A stretch of 64,000 nt of DNA from Globomyces pollinis-pini (Eukaryota; Chytridiomycota; Chytridiomycetes; Rhizophydiales; Globomycetaceae). The notes under the pieces are model-generated. The model did no database searches. It was not told the DNA's origin and saw only the letters and a list, made by a program, of their open reading frames with translations. The translations under genes were made by a program, and so were the position numbers. The stretch spans positions 1-64,000 of the forward strand of contig MU621094.1 of NCBI GenBank assembly GCA_025399215.1, written 5' to 3'. This document shows, one piece after another, positions 12,533 through 23,560 of the stretch (position 1 is its first letter; the number at the start of each line of letters is the position of its first letter).

Positions 12533-13538
12533 TTAGCCTCGATTATGGCCCCACCTATCAGAGTCATCGCGTCTTGTATCTCTGCGTCTTTCTGCATCTC
12601 GGTCATGATAAGATCGAGAACCACGAGAGTCTCTGCGATCCCCACCTCTAGCAGAGCGGTCTCGGTCACGATCCCGATCATGCCTGTCTCTATCACTTGG
12701 CCTGTCTCGATCACGATCTCTACTACTTCCATGGTCCCGTCTTGAACTTGAATACGATGATGAGATCTGTCTTGGTTCGGGTCGGTCACGCTTTTTGCCT
12801 AGACCACCACCCAACTTTTTGGGTTTCCATCCCTTCACTGTTCTGCCACGTTCAACGTCGACTAACATTCTTCGATTGTTCAACTTGATACCATCTGCTT
12901 CCTTATATGCTGCCTTCCTACGCAAAATATCAAATCACAAAGAAAGTTCTTACATTCCAGATTCTCGTTCAAATTCTACAAATGCATATCCTTTAGGTTT
13001 GTTTTTCGATTCATTCATGATCATTTTTATCTACATAATTAAAACACCATTTCACTTGATACAGATTTAACATCACCAAATGCTTCCATAGTTCTACGAA
13101 GTTGTTTCTCAGTGGTTTCATATGCCTATCATGGTTATTGGAATAATCGATACCAAGTTAGATACAAAGAGTGTCTTGTATGGGTCGGATTCGACATATT
13201 TTGTAGGATCCCAAACCTCCTCGATATGTTTTGCAAGTTTCCCTAGTTTGTCCTTCTTTTCCTGTGCCTACACAGTTAGATTGAATGTAACGAAAAAAAC
13301 AAAAGTATAAACCAAGGCAGAAAATGATGGAACTTACTCTTTTGAGTTGTTTCTCTAGGGCCGTCTCCTTCGGTACGTAATCAACATCATGACCAACACA
13401 GCGATCCAAGACTTCAGATAGCCCAGTATACTTTGGCAACTTTCTATCCTTTGGGTCTGGATCTACAGGTGGTAAGAAGGGAAGAGGGGGTCTAGGTGCG
13501 AATAAACGCAACAGATTTGGAGGAAGTCCTGATGTCAT
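12533..13538 (-). CDS. SNRNP70: U1 small nuclear ribonucleoprotein 70 kDa
   Basis: Core protein of the U1 snRNP that binds stem-loop I of U1 RNA and helps define 5' splice sites. The N-terminus ([20 protein letters not shown]) is the conserved U1-70K head, followed by the [11 protein letters not shown] linker. The RRM has RNP2 as TLFVSNLAYETTE, interrupted after SNL by a ~28-bp intron, and RNP1 as KGYAFVEF. The diagnostic block [16 protein letters not shown] and the Gly-rich GGGLGKKR come next. The C-tail (residues from about 12785 downward) is an RD/RE/RS-rich low-complexity domain. The gene has several ~30-bp introns of its own. Confidence 0.95.
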
Positions 13539-13622
13539 TTGAACAAAAAGTGGGAAAAAAAATTATTTCATACTCAAAAAAGTAACACATAAAGGATATC
13601 GATTGATGATAGTTTAATCAAG

Positions 13623-14282
13623 TTAACGATGCTTGGCAAATGTTTCCACTAGAGTTGCTCCATTCTGTAGATCCACCAAACACTTTCGATCAATTTCAGT
13701 TCGTCGTGCACATTCTGACGCGATCAATTCGACATGAGCAATTGGTACTCGAACTACACCATCTTCATCTGCGACGATAATATCTCCAGTTTCAATTGTA
13801 ACGGGCCATCCAGTCTCTGCTCCAAGCGTAATAGGTTCGCCTACAGTAGAACTACGACAGAATGGAGCTGCACCCATGGTGGATTGAGAAACTGCCCACA
13901 CTGGAAATCCCATTTCACGCATTTCAGTTACATCTCGTATCTTGCCTTCGACTACCACTCCTTTGACTCCTACTTTCATTGCTCTAGTACTTAACAATCC
14001 ACCAAATAAAGCATTTGGTGCTGAAGGGGGAGCTTGAATAACTATGATACTTCCAGCAGGGGCAGTGTCTACATGATTTACTTTTGCCTTTGGAGAAGTT
14101 GTATCAGAGCTAAGAACATATTTAACAGTGTATGCTGGTCCACTAACTCTGATCTTGCTGCAGCTCGGCGAATAAAGCTTCACGTTTGGAATATGACCAA
14201 TGATGTTCATATCTATGAGTTTGCATAGGGCATCTGAGATATCACAGCTACCATAAGGTTCAAGTTGTTGAACTGGATCCAT
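13623..14282 (-). CDS. RraA-like / 4-hydroxy-4-methyl-2-oxoglutarate aldolase family protein
   Basis: Single-exon gene for ~219 residues. The family is recognised from YGSCDISDALCKL, RVSGPAYTVKY, the phosphate/pyruvate-binding loop region GGLLSTRAMKVGVKGVVVEG followed by KIRDVTEM, and ADEDGVVRVP. In fungi such proteins (DlpA-like) are divalent-metal pyruvate aldolases acting on 4-hydroxy-4-methyl-2-oxoglutarate or decarboxylating oxaloacetate; the bacterial relatives include the RNase E inhibitor RraA, whose partner is absent from eukaryotes. The Arg-Asp pair (IRD) needed for substrate and metal is present, so catalysis is plausible. The start is the ATG at 14282. Confidence 0.85.
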   Translation of the reverse strand: MDPVQQLEPYGSCDISDALCKLIDMNIIGHIPNVKLYSPSCSKIRVSGPAYTVKYVLSSDTTSPKAKVNHVDTAPAGSIIVIQAPPSAPNALFGGLLSTRAMKVGVKGVVVEGKIRDVTEMREMGFPVWAVSQSTMGAAPFCRSSTVGEPITLGAETGWPVTIETGDIIVADEDGVVRVPIAHVELIASECARRTEIDRKCLVDLQNGATLVETFAKHR

Positions 14283-14400
14283 CACACTTTTTTCAAGATT
14301 TTGTTTGATGAATTAATACAAAAATTAGTACAAGGAATTTCTAATGTTCTTAAAAGATTCGAGATTTAATGCAAAATTCAAATTGAAATATATTGTTTGC

Positions 14401-14952
14401 TTAAAGCAAAAAAGCCAATGGTACAAATACATTATACAGCATAGACTGAGTAAATGCACTACTGTTGCTTGGTTTGGATCCAGGGGCTGGGGAATTGTTT
14501 GAACCAGTAACTTGATGTGGTAAATCAGCAGTGGCCAATAGAGACAATGAAGTAGTTTCAAAGAGTCTGAATTGATTAAAGTCATAAAAGGAAACTGCAG
14601 CACCAGCTCTGGTAACGAATTTGTACTCGGTTGAGATTTGACCTACATTTGGAACAACAGCAGATTCTGAGATACGAACACCATCTTTATCATTATTATT
14701 TCCGCCATACCAAGCAGCAGAGACAGCAGTTGTCATGGTGAAATTAACGGTTTTGAAGGTACAACCATCTACGACTTGAATAAAACCACCAACAACGACA
14801 GGAATGGAAACGTTATTAACTGGGAAAGAAGCAGTAGCTGAAGGCACGAGAGGGATAATCAAATTCTTGTCGTTGAATGGCAATTTGGTAGGATTGCAAA
14901 GTGAATAAGCTTGAATGGAGACTGATAATAAAAGATAGATGATAGAGTTCAT
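14401..14952 (-). CDS. Secreted, probably GPI-anchored DM13-like protein (copy A)
   Basis: Intronless gene for 183 residues. An N-terminal signal peptide (MNSIIYLLLSVSIQAYS) precedes SLCN and a β-rich domain with GGFIQVVDGCTFKTVNF and WYGG, matching the pattern of DM13 domains (proposed redox/electron-transfer modules on the cell surface). A Ser/Pro/Asn-rich spacer follows, and the protein ends in a hydrophobic stretch (YNVFVPLAFLL), as in GPI-anchored proteins. It is a clear paralogue of the gene at 17723-18398: shared YSLCN, VVDGCTF, TEYKFVTRAG-like and FRLF/FRLY segments. The DM13 assignment is from pattern memory and is moderate; secretion and anchoring are better supported. Confidence 0.72.
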   Translation of the reverse strand: MNSIIYLLLSVSIQAYSLCNPTKLPFNDKNLIIPLVPSATASFPVNNVSIPVVVGGFIQVVDGCTFKTVNFTMTTAVSAAWYGGNNNDKDGVRISESAVVPNVGQISTEYKFVTRAGAAVSFYDFNQFRLFETTSLSLLATADLPHQVTGSNNSPAPGSKPSNSSAFTQSMLYNVFVPLAFLL

Positions 14953-15291
14953 GATTAACCTAAATAAAAAAAATATGTTGACCGTTTAAAGGTCCGTTCT
15001 CCCTTCCTTTGTGGCACTTTGCTATCCACTAAAAACTATTGTTTTTGGATGAGCTTTGTTGGTACTTCATGTTCATTTGCATTTGTAATGGTCTTGCCAT
15101 TAATTATGTCCAGTTGAATATTCAACGCGTACCAAATCGGTTCCTAATTCTTTTTTTGTTTCTTCCATTCTTACACTCTTACAATCGTAAGCTATGCTCT
15201 GTCTTGATTGGTACCGAATAACTTCTGCTTTCTCCACTGGTTATGATGCTAATAATTTTTTTTATTTTTTTTTAACCTTAATTTGTCATTC
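14953..15291. promoter_or_regulatory. Divergent intergenic region
   Basis: About 340 bases between the start of DM13-like copy A (minus) and the start of ESF1 (plus). It must hold both promoters. Poly-T runs occur just before the ESF1 ATG (15257-15274). No specific factor site could be assigned. Confidence 0.4.
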
Positions 15292-17382
15292 ATGGAACAA
15301 ACTGATAAACGTTTTCAAAGAGTTCATAACGATCCCAGGTTTATAAAAGCCAAGAAAGATGCCCATAAAATATCATTGGACAACAGGTTTAAGCATATGC
15401 TAAAGGATGAGGACTTTGCATCGACTGGTAATTATTTTATTTTTTATTTTTTGTTTAGCCAAGGTTGACAAGAAAGGAAGAAAGCAGTCTTCAAAATCTC
15501 CAAAAGAATTGGAACGGTTTTATAAATTAGAAAGTGATGAAGAAATTGACGCTGAAACAGATGGGAAACGATTAGACATGGCGAGAGGTGAAGGTTTAGA
15601 GTCTTCGGATGAGGATGTAGAAGAAGAGGGAATCGAAAGTGACGAGGAGGTAGAAGCTGATCAAGGTCCTTGGGCCGATGAAGTCATTCCAACTGGAGAC
15701 GAAACAAAACGATTTGCCTGTGTCAATCTGGATTGGGATCATGTAAAGGCCAAGGATTTATATAAAGTATTCGATGCATTCAAGCCTGCAAATGGCTTGA
15801 TTAAATCTGTCGGTATCTATACTTCAGACTTTGGAAAAGAAAGAATGGCACTTGAAGCTGTTCAAGGACCTCCATCAACGATTTTTGCAAACACGCACGA
15901 GAATGTTAAAACGGATAAAGGAAAAGATTTTAATATGGCACAGCTGCGAAAATATCAAGTTGATCGACTAAGGTAGCGAAACTCTTTAATATCACCATCA
16001 ATTCATTTTTTTGCCATCCATTTACGTCGTACATTATTTTTAATTTCTATCTAGATATTTTTATGCAGTTGTTGAATGTGATTCTCTACATACATCAACC
16101 ACTATTTTCAAGGCATGCGATGGATCAGAATTTGAATCTACATCAAATTTCTTTGATTTAAGATACGTTCCTGATGAAATGAGTTTCGAAGATGATCCAG
16201 TAGATGAAGCGCGTGAAGCTGCTTTAGTGTATGAACCTGTAGAGTTTGTTACACACGCACTACAACACTCAAATGTGAAGCTAACGTGGGATGGTATGAC
16301 CAATATTTCAATAATAGTAAGGCGAGGATCCTGATAGAATTAAAACCACCAAACGAAAGTTTACAAAGGATGATTTGAAAGCAATGGATTTCAAGGCATT
16401 TTTAGCATCTGATTCGGATGAAGAGGAAGATGCGGACCCTGAACTTAAAGCCAAATACCAATCACTTTTAGCTGGAAGTGAGGAAGAAGATGAAGAGGAA
16501 GAACTTGAAATCACTTTCGCTCCTGGCTTATCCGAGAAAGCTGCTAAAAGAATTGAAGAGATACAAGAAGAAAAGGTACTTTTTTCATTATATTTTATCC
16601 ATAGTCTCGTGCTAATGAAACAGTATTTGAAGCTACAATGCGTAAGAGCCGAGAGAAACGCAAAGCTAAAAAATTGTTAAAGAAAAGCGAAAATGCAATT
16701 GAAGGATCAGATGAAGGTAATGTGATGGGCTTGCTTATTTTTAGAATCTGAAAGAGAAGATATCATCAATGATCCATTCTTCCAAGATGCATATGGCTCA
16801 GATTTTGAAGGTTTTTAAATATCAATTGATTTTTTTAGAACCATCTGTTCCAAAGAAAATCAACAAATTCACAGATAAGCAGAAAAAGAAAGCTGACCGA
16901 GAGCAACTATCTAAATCAAAAGCTGAACTTGAACTATTGCTTATGGATGATGAAAATAACACAAAGAATGATCACTTCAATGCAAAAGATGTCATTAAAG
17001 CTGAAAAATCAAAGAATCGTAAACTGAAAAAGAAGCAACAAGAAAAATTAGCAACACTTGATACACAAGATGGGTTCAAGATGGATTTACAAGATCCTAG
17101 ATTTGCACCATTGTTGGAAGATCATCAGTTCTTTATCGATCCAACCAACCCACAGTAATTATATCCCAATTTAATTATTTTAGGTTCAAAAAGACAAAAA
17201 CCATGAAAGAGATTTTGGAGATCAAAAGACAAAAGAATGAAGAAAAGTTCAATGTATCAGAGAATGCAACTCCTAAACTTTCAAATGATACGGCTAAATC
17301 TGATTTGTCCTCTTTGGTTGATTCTGTGAAGAGAAAGAGCGTATTAGCATTGAAGAAGAAAGGAAAGCGACAAAGAAAATAA
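15292..17382 (+). CDS. ESF1: Pre-rRNA-processing protein ESF1
   Basis: Nucleolar protein required for early 18S rRNA processing. ATG 15292 opens RFQRVHNDPRF, the conserved ESF1 head, followed by an acidic Asp/Glu tract and the core CVNLDWDHVKAKDLYKVFDA, then YFYAVVECDS and NFFDLRYVPDEM across introns. The middle is acidic with Ser (SDSDEEEDADPE), and the C-terminal NUC153 motif reads DPRFAPLLEDHQFFIDPTNP before a basic Lys-rich tail. At least six introns of ~25-75 bp interrupt the gene; the first, 31 bp, follows DFAST. The order of acidic, conserved and basic blocks and the length fit the family. Confidence 0.93.
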
Positions 17383-17722
17383 CTTTTCATATCGTCTATT
17401 AATAAATAACTTAACAGATAGAATGGTTGTTTGATGTTTACTATATTTGTGTAGTTTTGTTTTGGTTATTTAATAAACAAGTTGAACAGATACGATCACC
17501 ACTCCCAACAGAAAGTTGGAAAAGAGCAATGGAATCTTGTTCATCTTTTACAAACAGCACAAAACACGAGCAATCAAATATGGCATTTAAGGACATCACG
17601 TTAAATCCAATTATGCAAGTACTCTCAATTGGTAACCTGTTAGTCATTCATTTGGAAGCCACACTCATTAGTCAAATCCTGTTCTCTTGTTCCGTACACA
17701 GCCGCTTATTTTTTTCATCCAA
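17383..17722. other. Intergenic region between ESF1 and DM13-like copy B
   Basis: About 340 bases. Short open stretches on both strands have no recognisable motif. It probably contains the ESF1 terminator and the promoter of the downstream secreted-protein gene; nothing more specific was seen. Confidence 0.45.
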
Positions 17723-18398
17723 ATGCAACTTCAATATTTGACTACCTTGTTTGCCATTGCCAATGCTTACTCACTTTGTAACAAGGACAGACACCCACAC
17801 GCTGGTAAAAGTGTCTCTGCTCCTCTGGTCCCAACTTCCACCACTGGTAATTGTATCTGCCATTCATTTACTTAGCGCTCAATGTCAATGATACTATGGT
17901 AGCTGTAACTGTCTCTGGAACCATTGAAGTAGTAGATGGTTGTACGGTAACTTACTTTCCATTGATCTTTAGTTTTCTGCAAAGAATTTAGTTGTTGAGC
18001 CAAGTAGTGTCAGAGGTCAATGGTTCGGAGGTGCTGTTGGTTCTACTTCTGACGGAATCAGATTATCTGCTGATCCAATCACAGCAAGTTCAAGACCTTC
18101 CACTAAGGAATACAAATTCATTACTACAGCTGGTTCTTGGGTCTCATACACTGATTTCCAACAATTCAGATTGTATGATACTGTCAGTAAGGCTGTACTT
18201 GCAACTGCAGACCTTCCAATAAGTGTCGGATCCAATCCAGCTTCACCTCCAGGTTCTGCTCCAGGTGCTTATCCTAATGATCCAAAGGCTACTGGTACTG
18301 CACAAGCACCAAAACCAACTACTACAAATGGTTCCATCATGTCGAATATGTCTGTTATCTGGTTGACTTTGGTGGCCTCTATTTTCTCCATGATTTAA
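17723..18398 (+). CDS. Secreted, probably GPI-anchored DM13-like protein (copy B)
   Basis: Paralogue of the gene at 14401-14952 on the opposite side of ESF1. From ATG 17723 the signal peptide is MQLQYLTTLFAIANAYSLCN. Removing two introns (about 30 bp near 17847 and 26 bp near 17948) gives VSGTIEVVDGCTF joined to SAKNLVVEPSS, then WFGGAVGSTSDGIRLS and EYKFITTAGSWVSYTDFQ. A Pro/Gly/Thr/Ala-rich spacer leads to a hydrophobic C-terminus (VIWLTLVASIFSMI) typical of GPI anchoring. Unlike copy A it has introns, so the pair is not a very recent duplication. An upstream in-frame ATG at 17687 would spoil the signal peptide. Confidence 0.72.
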
Positions 18399-18620
18399 GA
18401 ATGAATTTGATTTACATTTTGATTTTTCTTTTGAATTTTGTTCTGGAACTGTTCAATCGTGAATAGTAGTTAAAAGCTTAAACTTCCTCTTCACGGTTAC
18501 TACTCAACTACGTTCCGTGTTATAATGAATTGTATGAAATGGAAAGCAGTATCTACCTAATTTGTCATCTTCAACATGACGAGATGGTGTATGATTAATC
18601 TTTCACATTTTTTCTTTGAA

Positions 18621-19809
18621 ATGAGCAAAACAATCCCTTTGATTGATGACTTTCATGTTCATTTACGACAAGGAGCATTGATGAAAAATGTTACACCGTT
18701 ACTATCCTCAGGTGGTTGTAGATTGGCTTATGGTATACAGTGTTTTTGTTAAATAGCTTTAGTGATGGTATCATCAGATTATCTTAATATTGCATTAGCC
18801 AAACTTAAAACCACCAATTACCACTACAGATCAAGCATTAGAGTATAAGCGAAAATTAGTGGAGATTGCTCCTGAAATTGAGTTTATCATGACTCTTTAT
18901 TTGAATCCAGATTTAACAGTGGAAGAAATCCATAAAGCAGCAAAAGCTGGAATCAAAGGTTTCTTTTGTATATATATACCAATACATAGGTGTAAAATCA
19001 TACCCAAGAGGTGTGACCACTAATTCGGATGGTGGAATTGAAAGCTATACTGTGTATTACCCTATTTTTGAAGCTATGCAACAAGTAGGCATGGTTTTAA
19101 ACCTACACGGTGAAATCCCAAGTGATCCAGAATCAGTATTCAAGCAATTGTATTAACGGTTTATAGGATGTTTGTGTATTAAATGCTGAAGCTAAATTCT
19201 TAAAACATTTAATTCAACTTCATAAAGATTTTCCTAAGCTCAAAATTGTGTTGGAACATGCAACATCTAAAGATGCCGTAGATGTAGTCAAATCTTTAGG
19301 AGATACTGTTGGTTGTACAATTACTGTGCATCATTTGGAATTAATTGTTGATGACTGGGCAGGTTGTTGTCATAACTTTTGTAAACCGTAATTTGATTTT
19401 TCTCTTTAATTGCAGAGTTGCAAAGTTTCCTAGAGATCGAGAAGCTCTTCGAAATGTAATCAAAGAAGGTCATCCAAGATTCTTTTTAGGAACTGATTCA
19501 GCACCCCACCCAAGAACTTCAAAAGAAACTAGCACAGCTGCCGCGGGAGTCTACACCACACCTTATGTTGCTCTCTATTTGGTATCTGTATTAGAATCCT
19601 TTGGTGCTTTAGATAAACTTGAAGGATTTGCATCAAGATTTGGTCGTGCATTTTATGGATTTGATCAACCTGCATCTCTAAAATCATTGGAACTCGTCAA
19701 AAAGGGTTTTGAGATTCCAAAAGAATTGCCATATGTGAACGATGAAGGAAGTAACGCTGCGGTTGTTCCATTTTTGGCTGGAAAAGTTGTAGCATGGTCA
19801 AAAAAATAA
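18621..19809 (+). CDS. URA4: Dihydroorotase (URA4/PyrC type)
   Basis: Zinc amidohydrolase of de novo pyrimidine synthesis, converting carbamoyl-aspartate to dihydroorotate. Metal ligands are visible: HVH in DDFHVHLRQG, the carboxylated Lys in VKSYPRGVTTNS, His in NLHGE, His in LEHAT and Asp in GTDSAPHP. The conserved VMPNLKPP is only recovered by splicing in a 5-nt micro-exon (18763-18767) between introns of 30 and 31 bp. Further introns follow GIK, PESD-preceding Ser and FCKP. It is a monofunctional type II enzyme as in yeasts, not part of a CAD fusion. The salvage enzyme uracil phosphoribosyltransferase lies 6 kb downstream. Confidence 0.94.
18763..18767 (+). other. URA4: 5-nt micro-exon of URA4
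   Basis: The bases tgatg lie between intron 18733-18762 (ends ctttag) and intron 18768-18798 (starts gtatca, ends cattag). Including them gives TAT-GTG-ATG-CCA-AAC, that is Y-V-M-P-N, which matches the conserved VMPNL block of dihydroorotases. Leaving them out shifts the frame. Confidence 0.8.
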
Positions 19810-19875
19810 ATAACTTACTACCATATGATTAAATGCTTCAATAATAATATTTAATTTATTGGTATGTATGCCACT

Positions 19876-21022
19876 TTACAACCCAAGGTATGAGTATTCA
19901 TCCGCTTGCTCAATTACGATTGGAACTTTAATTGGATCCAAATCATGTGATTTAGAATGTGTATCTGTGGTAAAATCTTTATCATGACATGAATGGCACA
20001 AATCAATACTTTTATCCGGTGGACAATCTTTACAAGCCCATCGAATCTACCAATAAACTTTAAAAAAAACATTTACACCAATAATGGGATCCTCTCCACA
20101 TAAATCACAGGTGAACCCTCGATGAACTGCTTTCATATTTACATGATCGTCATCTTCTAGCTCCTCTTTTGGTAATTTCACAGTCGCTTTTTGAACTAGA
20201 TACTGATATCCACTAATTCGAGTTGCTCTCGACCCCAAGCCAGGTTTTTTGTACTGTTAAATTAGATTTTCATATTTTTGCTGTACCTTGGTCGTTCGTA
20301 CAGTTGGGTTCAGCATATGCTGGTGTTTACTATAAACCTAGAAATTGTCATAAGATGCAAGCGTTATACATACTTGTGCGGTTGTTCGAGTTCCCAATGC
20401 TTCTGAAATTTTTCTGTATCTATCACGACCAGTCTTCTCTTCAGGATACACAAGTAACAGTTCTTCCAATCTCGTTATCTCTTCTGCCGTCCATGTACTT
20501 TTTACTTTCGGCTCATCATAGATCTGATAAATTTGTGGTGTATTATCTGAGTTTGGTTTGGGATATTGATTCAATAAATCTGGTTCAAACATGTTATAAT
20601 CGTCTCTGGATTCGGACACATCAAAAAACAGCTTCTTGTTTGACATTGGATATGGGTAATTAATTCCTAGCTTTCCTCTTCTACCTTTCATTACATATTT
20701 TCCAAAGCCGATATGAGCTACAAGAGTTAGTAAGCAACTGTTACGAATAGCCAAAATTTTCTGAGGAGTTGGTATGGTACCTACATTCTATTAATCACTT
20801 ATTAATTAAAACTAAAGAAACCTTGTTGATGAATTTGGTAACAAATTCCTCAGGATTTTGTAATGCTTTCGATTTTAGTTCCATCAATTGTGTTAAATCT
20901 GATTTAGCTTGAGCCAGTTGGTTTTGTAAAACAGTCAAAGCACTAGAAATCATCAAGAAATCTTCATTGGTTGATATATCCGAATCAAATTCATTCTTCA
21001 CTTCCGGTTCAGTTGTCTCCAT
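19876..21022 (-). CDS. ZZZ3: ZZZ3-like SANT/ZZ-finger protein
   Basis: The order of parts is that of ZZ-type zinc finger-containing protein 3, a histone-binding subunit of the ATAC acetyltransferase complex. An acidic N-terminus and coiled coil (VLQNQLAQAKSDLTQLMELK) end in NPEEFVTKFINK; after a linker with HIGFGKYVMKGRRGKLG comes a SANT/Myb domain (KSTWTAEEITRLEELLLVYP, then RYRKISEALGTRT), and then a ZZ finger with FTCDLCGEDPI and WACKDCPPDKSIDLCHSCHD. The C-terminus IEQADEYSYLG resembles the ZZZ3 end. The start is the ATG at 21022 (METTEPE). Several ~30-bp introns are present. Confidence 0.82.
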
Positions 21023-21186
21023 ATGAATCAAATAAAAAAACAAAAACAATTCAGCACTGATCTTACAATAGTTTCCAAATAAGTTGGTGATAGATTTTAG
21101 ATCAGTTGGGATCTCAATGGGTCGAAACAGGGTCTGAGGTCATTTAAGGCGACGGAGAATTTTAACTTTTGATTATCATTTTGGTT

Positions 21187-23560
21187 ATGGCTGTCAATCA
21201 AAACGAGGTAAGAATGAATTATTTGTTAATATCTAGTCGGTTATAACAGTCTACGCTTTGGAAAATTGGGATACTTCAGTTGGATCTCCAGTAAAAGAAG
21301 AGCAACTTCATGTGACATTGGATGAGGAACTGGCAGATGGTTGGACGAAAGGAGTTGTAAATTATAATGATGATCCGGATACACCAGCACTGACTGTCAG
21401 AATGCTTGTCTTGGGTATTTTATCAACTAGTTTTGATATCTAGGAACCATTTGGGGAATATTTGCGGGATTTGTTGATACTGTTCTGACTTTTCGATATC
21501 AAGCAATTGCAATTCCTAGCACAGTTATTATTATATTGTCTTATCCGATGGGTGTCTTTTTGGCGTCCGTTTTACCCAAAGGTCATTTGAACCCAGGCCC
21601 ATTTAGTGTTAAAGAACTCGCTTTGGTATGGATAATTGGATCAAGGTACTATTTGATGTATTAACATGTTAGTGCTGGAGGACAGCCTTATGGATTGTAT
21701 AATGTAGTTGGTCAAAGTTGGGTTCAATTTATGGGAAATAGATCGATCACATATTGGAATTCTATTCCATGGGTATTATCAACACAATTGATTGGATATG
21801 GCGCTGCAGGAATTGCACGTACGTTTCTGGTTTATCCAAAGGCAATGCTCTGGCCGACTGTGTTGCCATTTGTAACTTTGTTTAACTCTTTTTTTGAATC
21901 CAATTCACAATCGAGCTATAGGTTGTCAAGGTTTAGTTGCTTTTGGGTTGCGTTCGGGTTTATGTTTTTGTACCAATGGTTGCCGTCTTATTTCTTGTCA
22001 GCTATATCAATGGTGTCTCTTTTATGTTTGTTTCCAAACAAGACATTACGTTGGCTAGGCTCATCAGGGGCAAATGAAGGTGTCGGTTTATTTTCTTTGT
22101 CGTTTGATTGGTCAGTGGCGAATGGATTGGGTGCCATGTATACTCCATGGTGGGCTGGGTTAAATAGCTATGGTGGATATATACTTTTTAGTTGGATTTT
22201 GGTCCCGTTAATTCATGTAACAAATCCATTTGGTGTCCCAGGTGGTTATGAATCTCAATCATATCTTGGATTTGATGGAGCAGATCCAACTGTAGATCCA
22301 TTTCCCAGAATTAACAGTGCGGGTTTATTTGGTAAAACTGGAAAGAGAGTCAAAGTGGACACTACTCAATTACTCAATCCAGACTATACGCTCAATGAAA
22401 CTTATTATGAATCAGTGAAGCCAGTATACTTGACGGCTGGTTTTACTATCAGTTACTTCAGTTCGTTTTGTACATTGGGGGCATTGGTATCGCATGTATC
22501 ATTGTGGTATGGTGGCAAAATATATGCACAAGCCAAGGATCTATACAAAAACGGAGAGAACACCCATAGAGATGAGTTAAACCAAATGATATCGGTTTAT
22601 CCAGAAGTACCAAACTGGGTTTATTGGGGATTTATGGGCGGATTTACTGCTTTATCGATATTCTCTGGACTGTTTACGGAGTATAAAATGTCAATTTTGT
22701 CTACCTTGTCTGCCGTGGTGTTAGGACTTGTCTTTTTGGTACCTATTGGAATCATACAAGCAATATCTGGAACACAGATTGGACTGAATGTGTTGACGCA
22801 ATTATTTGCCGGTTTAGCAATGCCAGGAAACACAGTGGGAGTTATGTGTTTTAAAACACTTGGATATGATATGATTATTCAAGGGCTTAATCTAAGCAGT
22901 AGTCAGAAGATTGGACATTATCTGCATATTCCACCTCGTGCAATGTTTCTCGCTCAATTTTTGGGTACAATTATTGGAGTGTTTGTCAATACATACGCAG
23001 TCTTTTGGAGCGAAATACATTTGCAAGAGGCGTTTCTAACTAGACCAACAGAATGGTTTCCTGTTGGTTATACTACATTTACAAACGCTGCTGGTATTTG
23101 GGGCTCTATTGGTCCGGCACGTTTCTTTGGTGTGGGAGCCATATATAGTCCGTTGCTTTGGGGATTCCTGATCGGGTTTGTTTTACCATTTCTACCTTGG
23201 GCTTGCAATCGATATTATCCTAATCCTAACTGGCATTTGGTTAACATTCCTCTAATAGTCTTCAATGGCAACCTAACAGGAGCCAATCAAAGTGTCATTT
23301 TCATGTCAATAATATTGTGCTATATTTTCAACAAGTACGTTCATGATCGGTATACAGAATGGTGGAGTACGTACACGTTTATGATTGGATTTGGATTTGA
23401 TACGGGAAGTGCAATTACTTCTATAATTGTTCTTGCTTTTATCTCATCTGGTATATTGCCTCCTACAGGTCCACTCAACCCCGCAGGAAGTTTCGCTGAC
23501 TACTACTGCATTGGGTTGTACTGGCAAAATGACACCGGGCCCGCTACTATCAATATCTAG
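21187..23560 (+). CDS. Oligopeptide transporter, OPT family
   Basis: Proton-coupled membrane transporter for small peptides, possibly including glutathione or metal chelates. Three short introns lie at the 5' end (after MAVNQNE, within VLG/TIWG and in GSSAGG); the remainder from 21695 is one long exon. OPT signatures are HLNPGPFSVKELALV, WTVVQ-like PYGLYNVVGQSWVQF, FGVPGGYESQSYLGFDGA and NWHLVNIPLI. About 15 hydrophobic segments are spread over ~750 residues, the usual size. The N-terminal acidic tail is cytosolic. It would sit in the plasma membrane or vacuole and fits an osmotrophic lifestyle. Confidence 0.93.

Noticed and set aside
12520..12789. Repetitive 89-codon frame (isoleucine/threonine/glutamate-rich) on the minus strand
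   Set aside because: Out-of-frame shadow of the Arg/Asp-rich tail of U1-70K.
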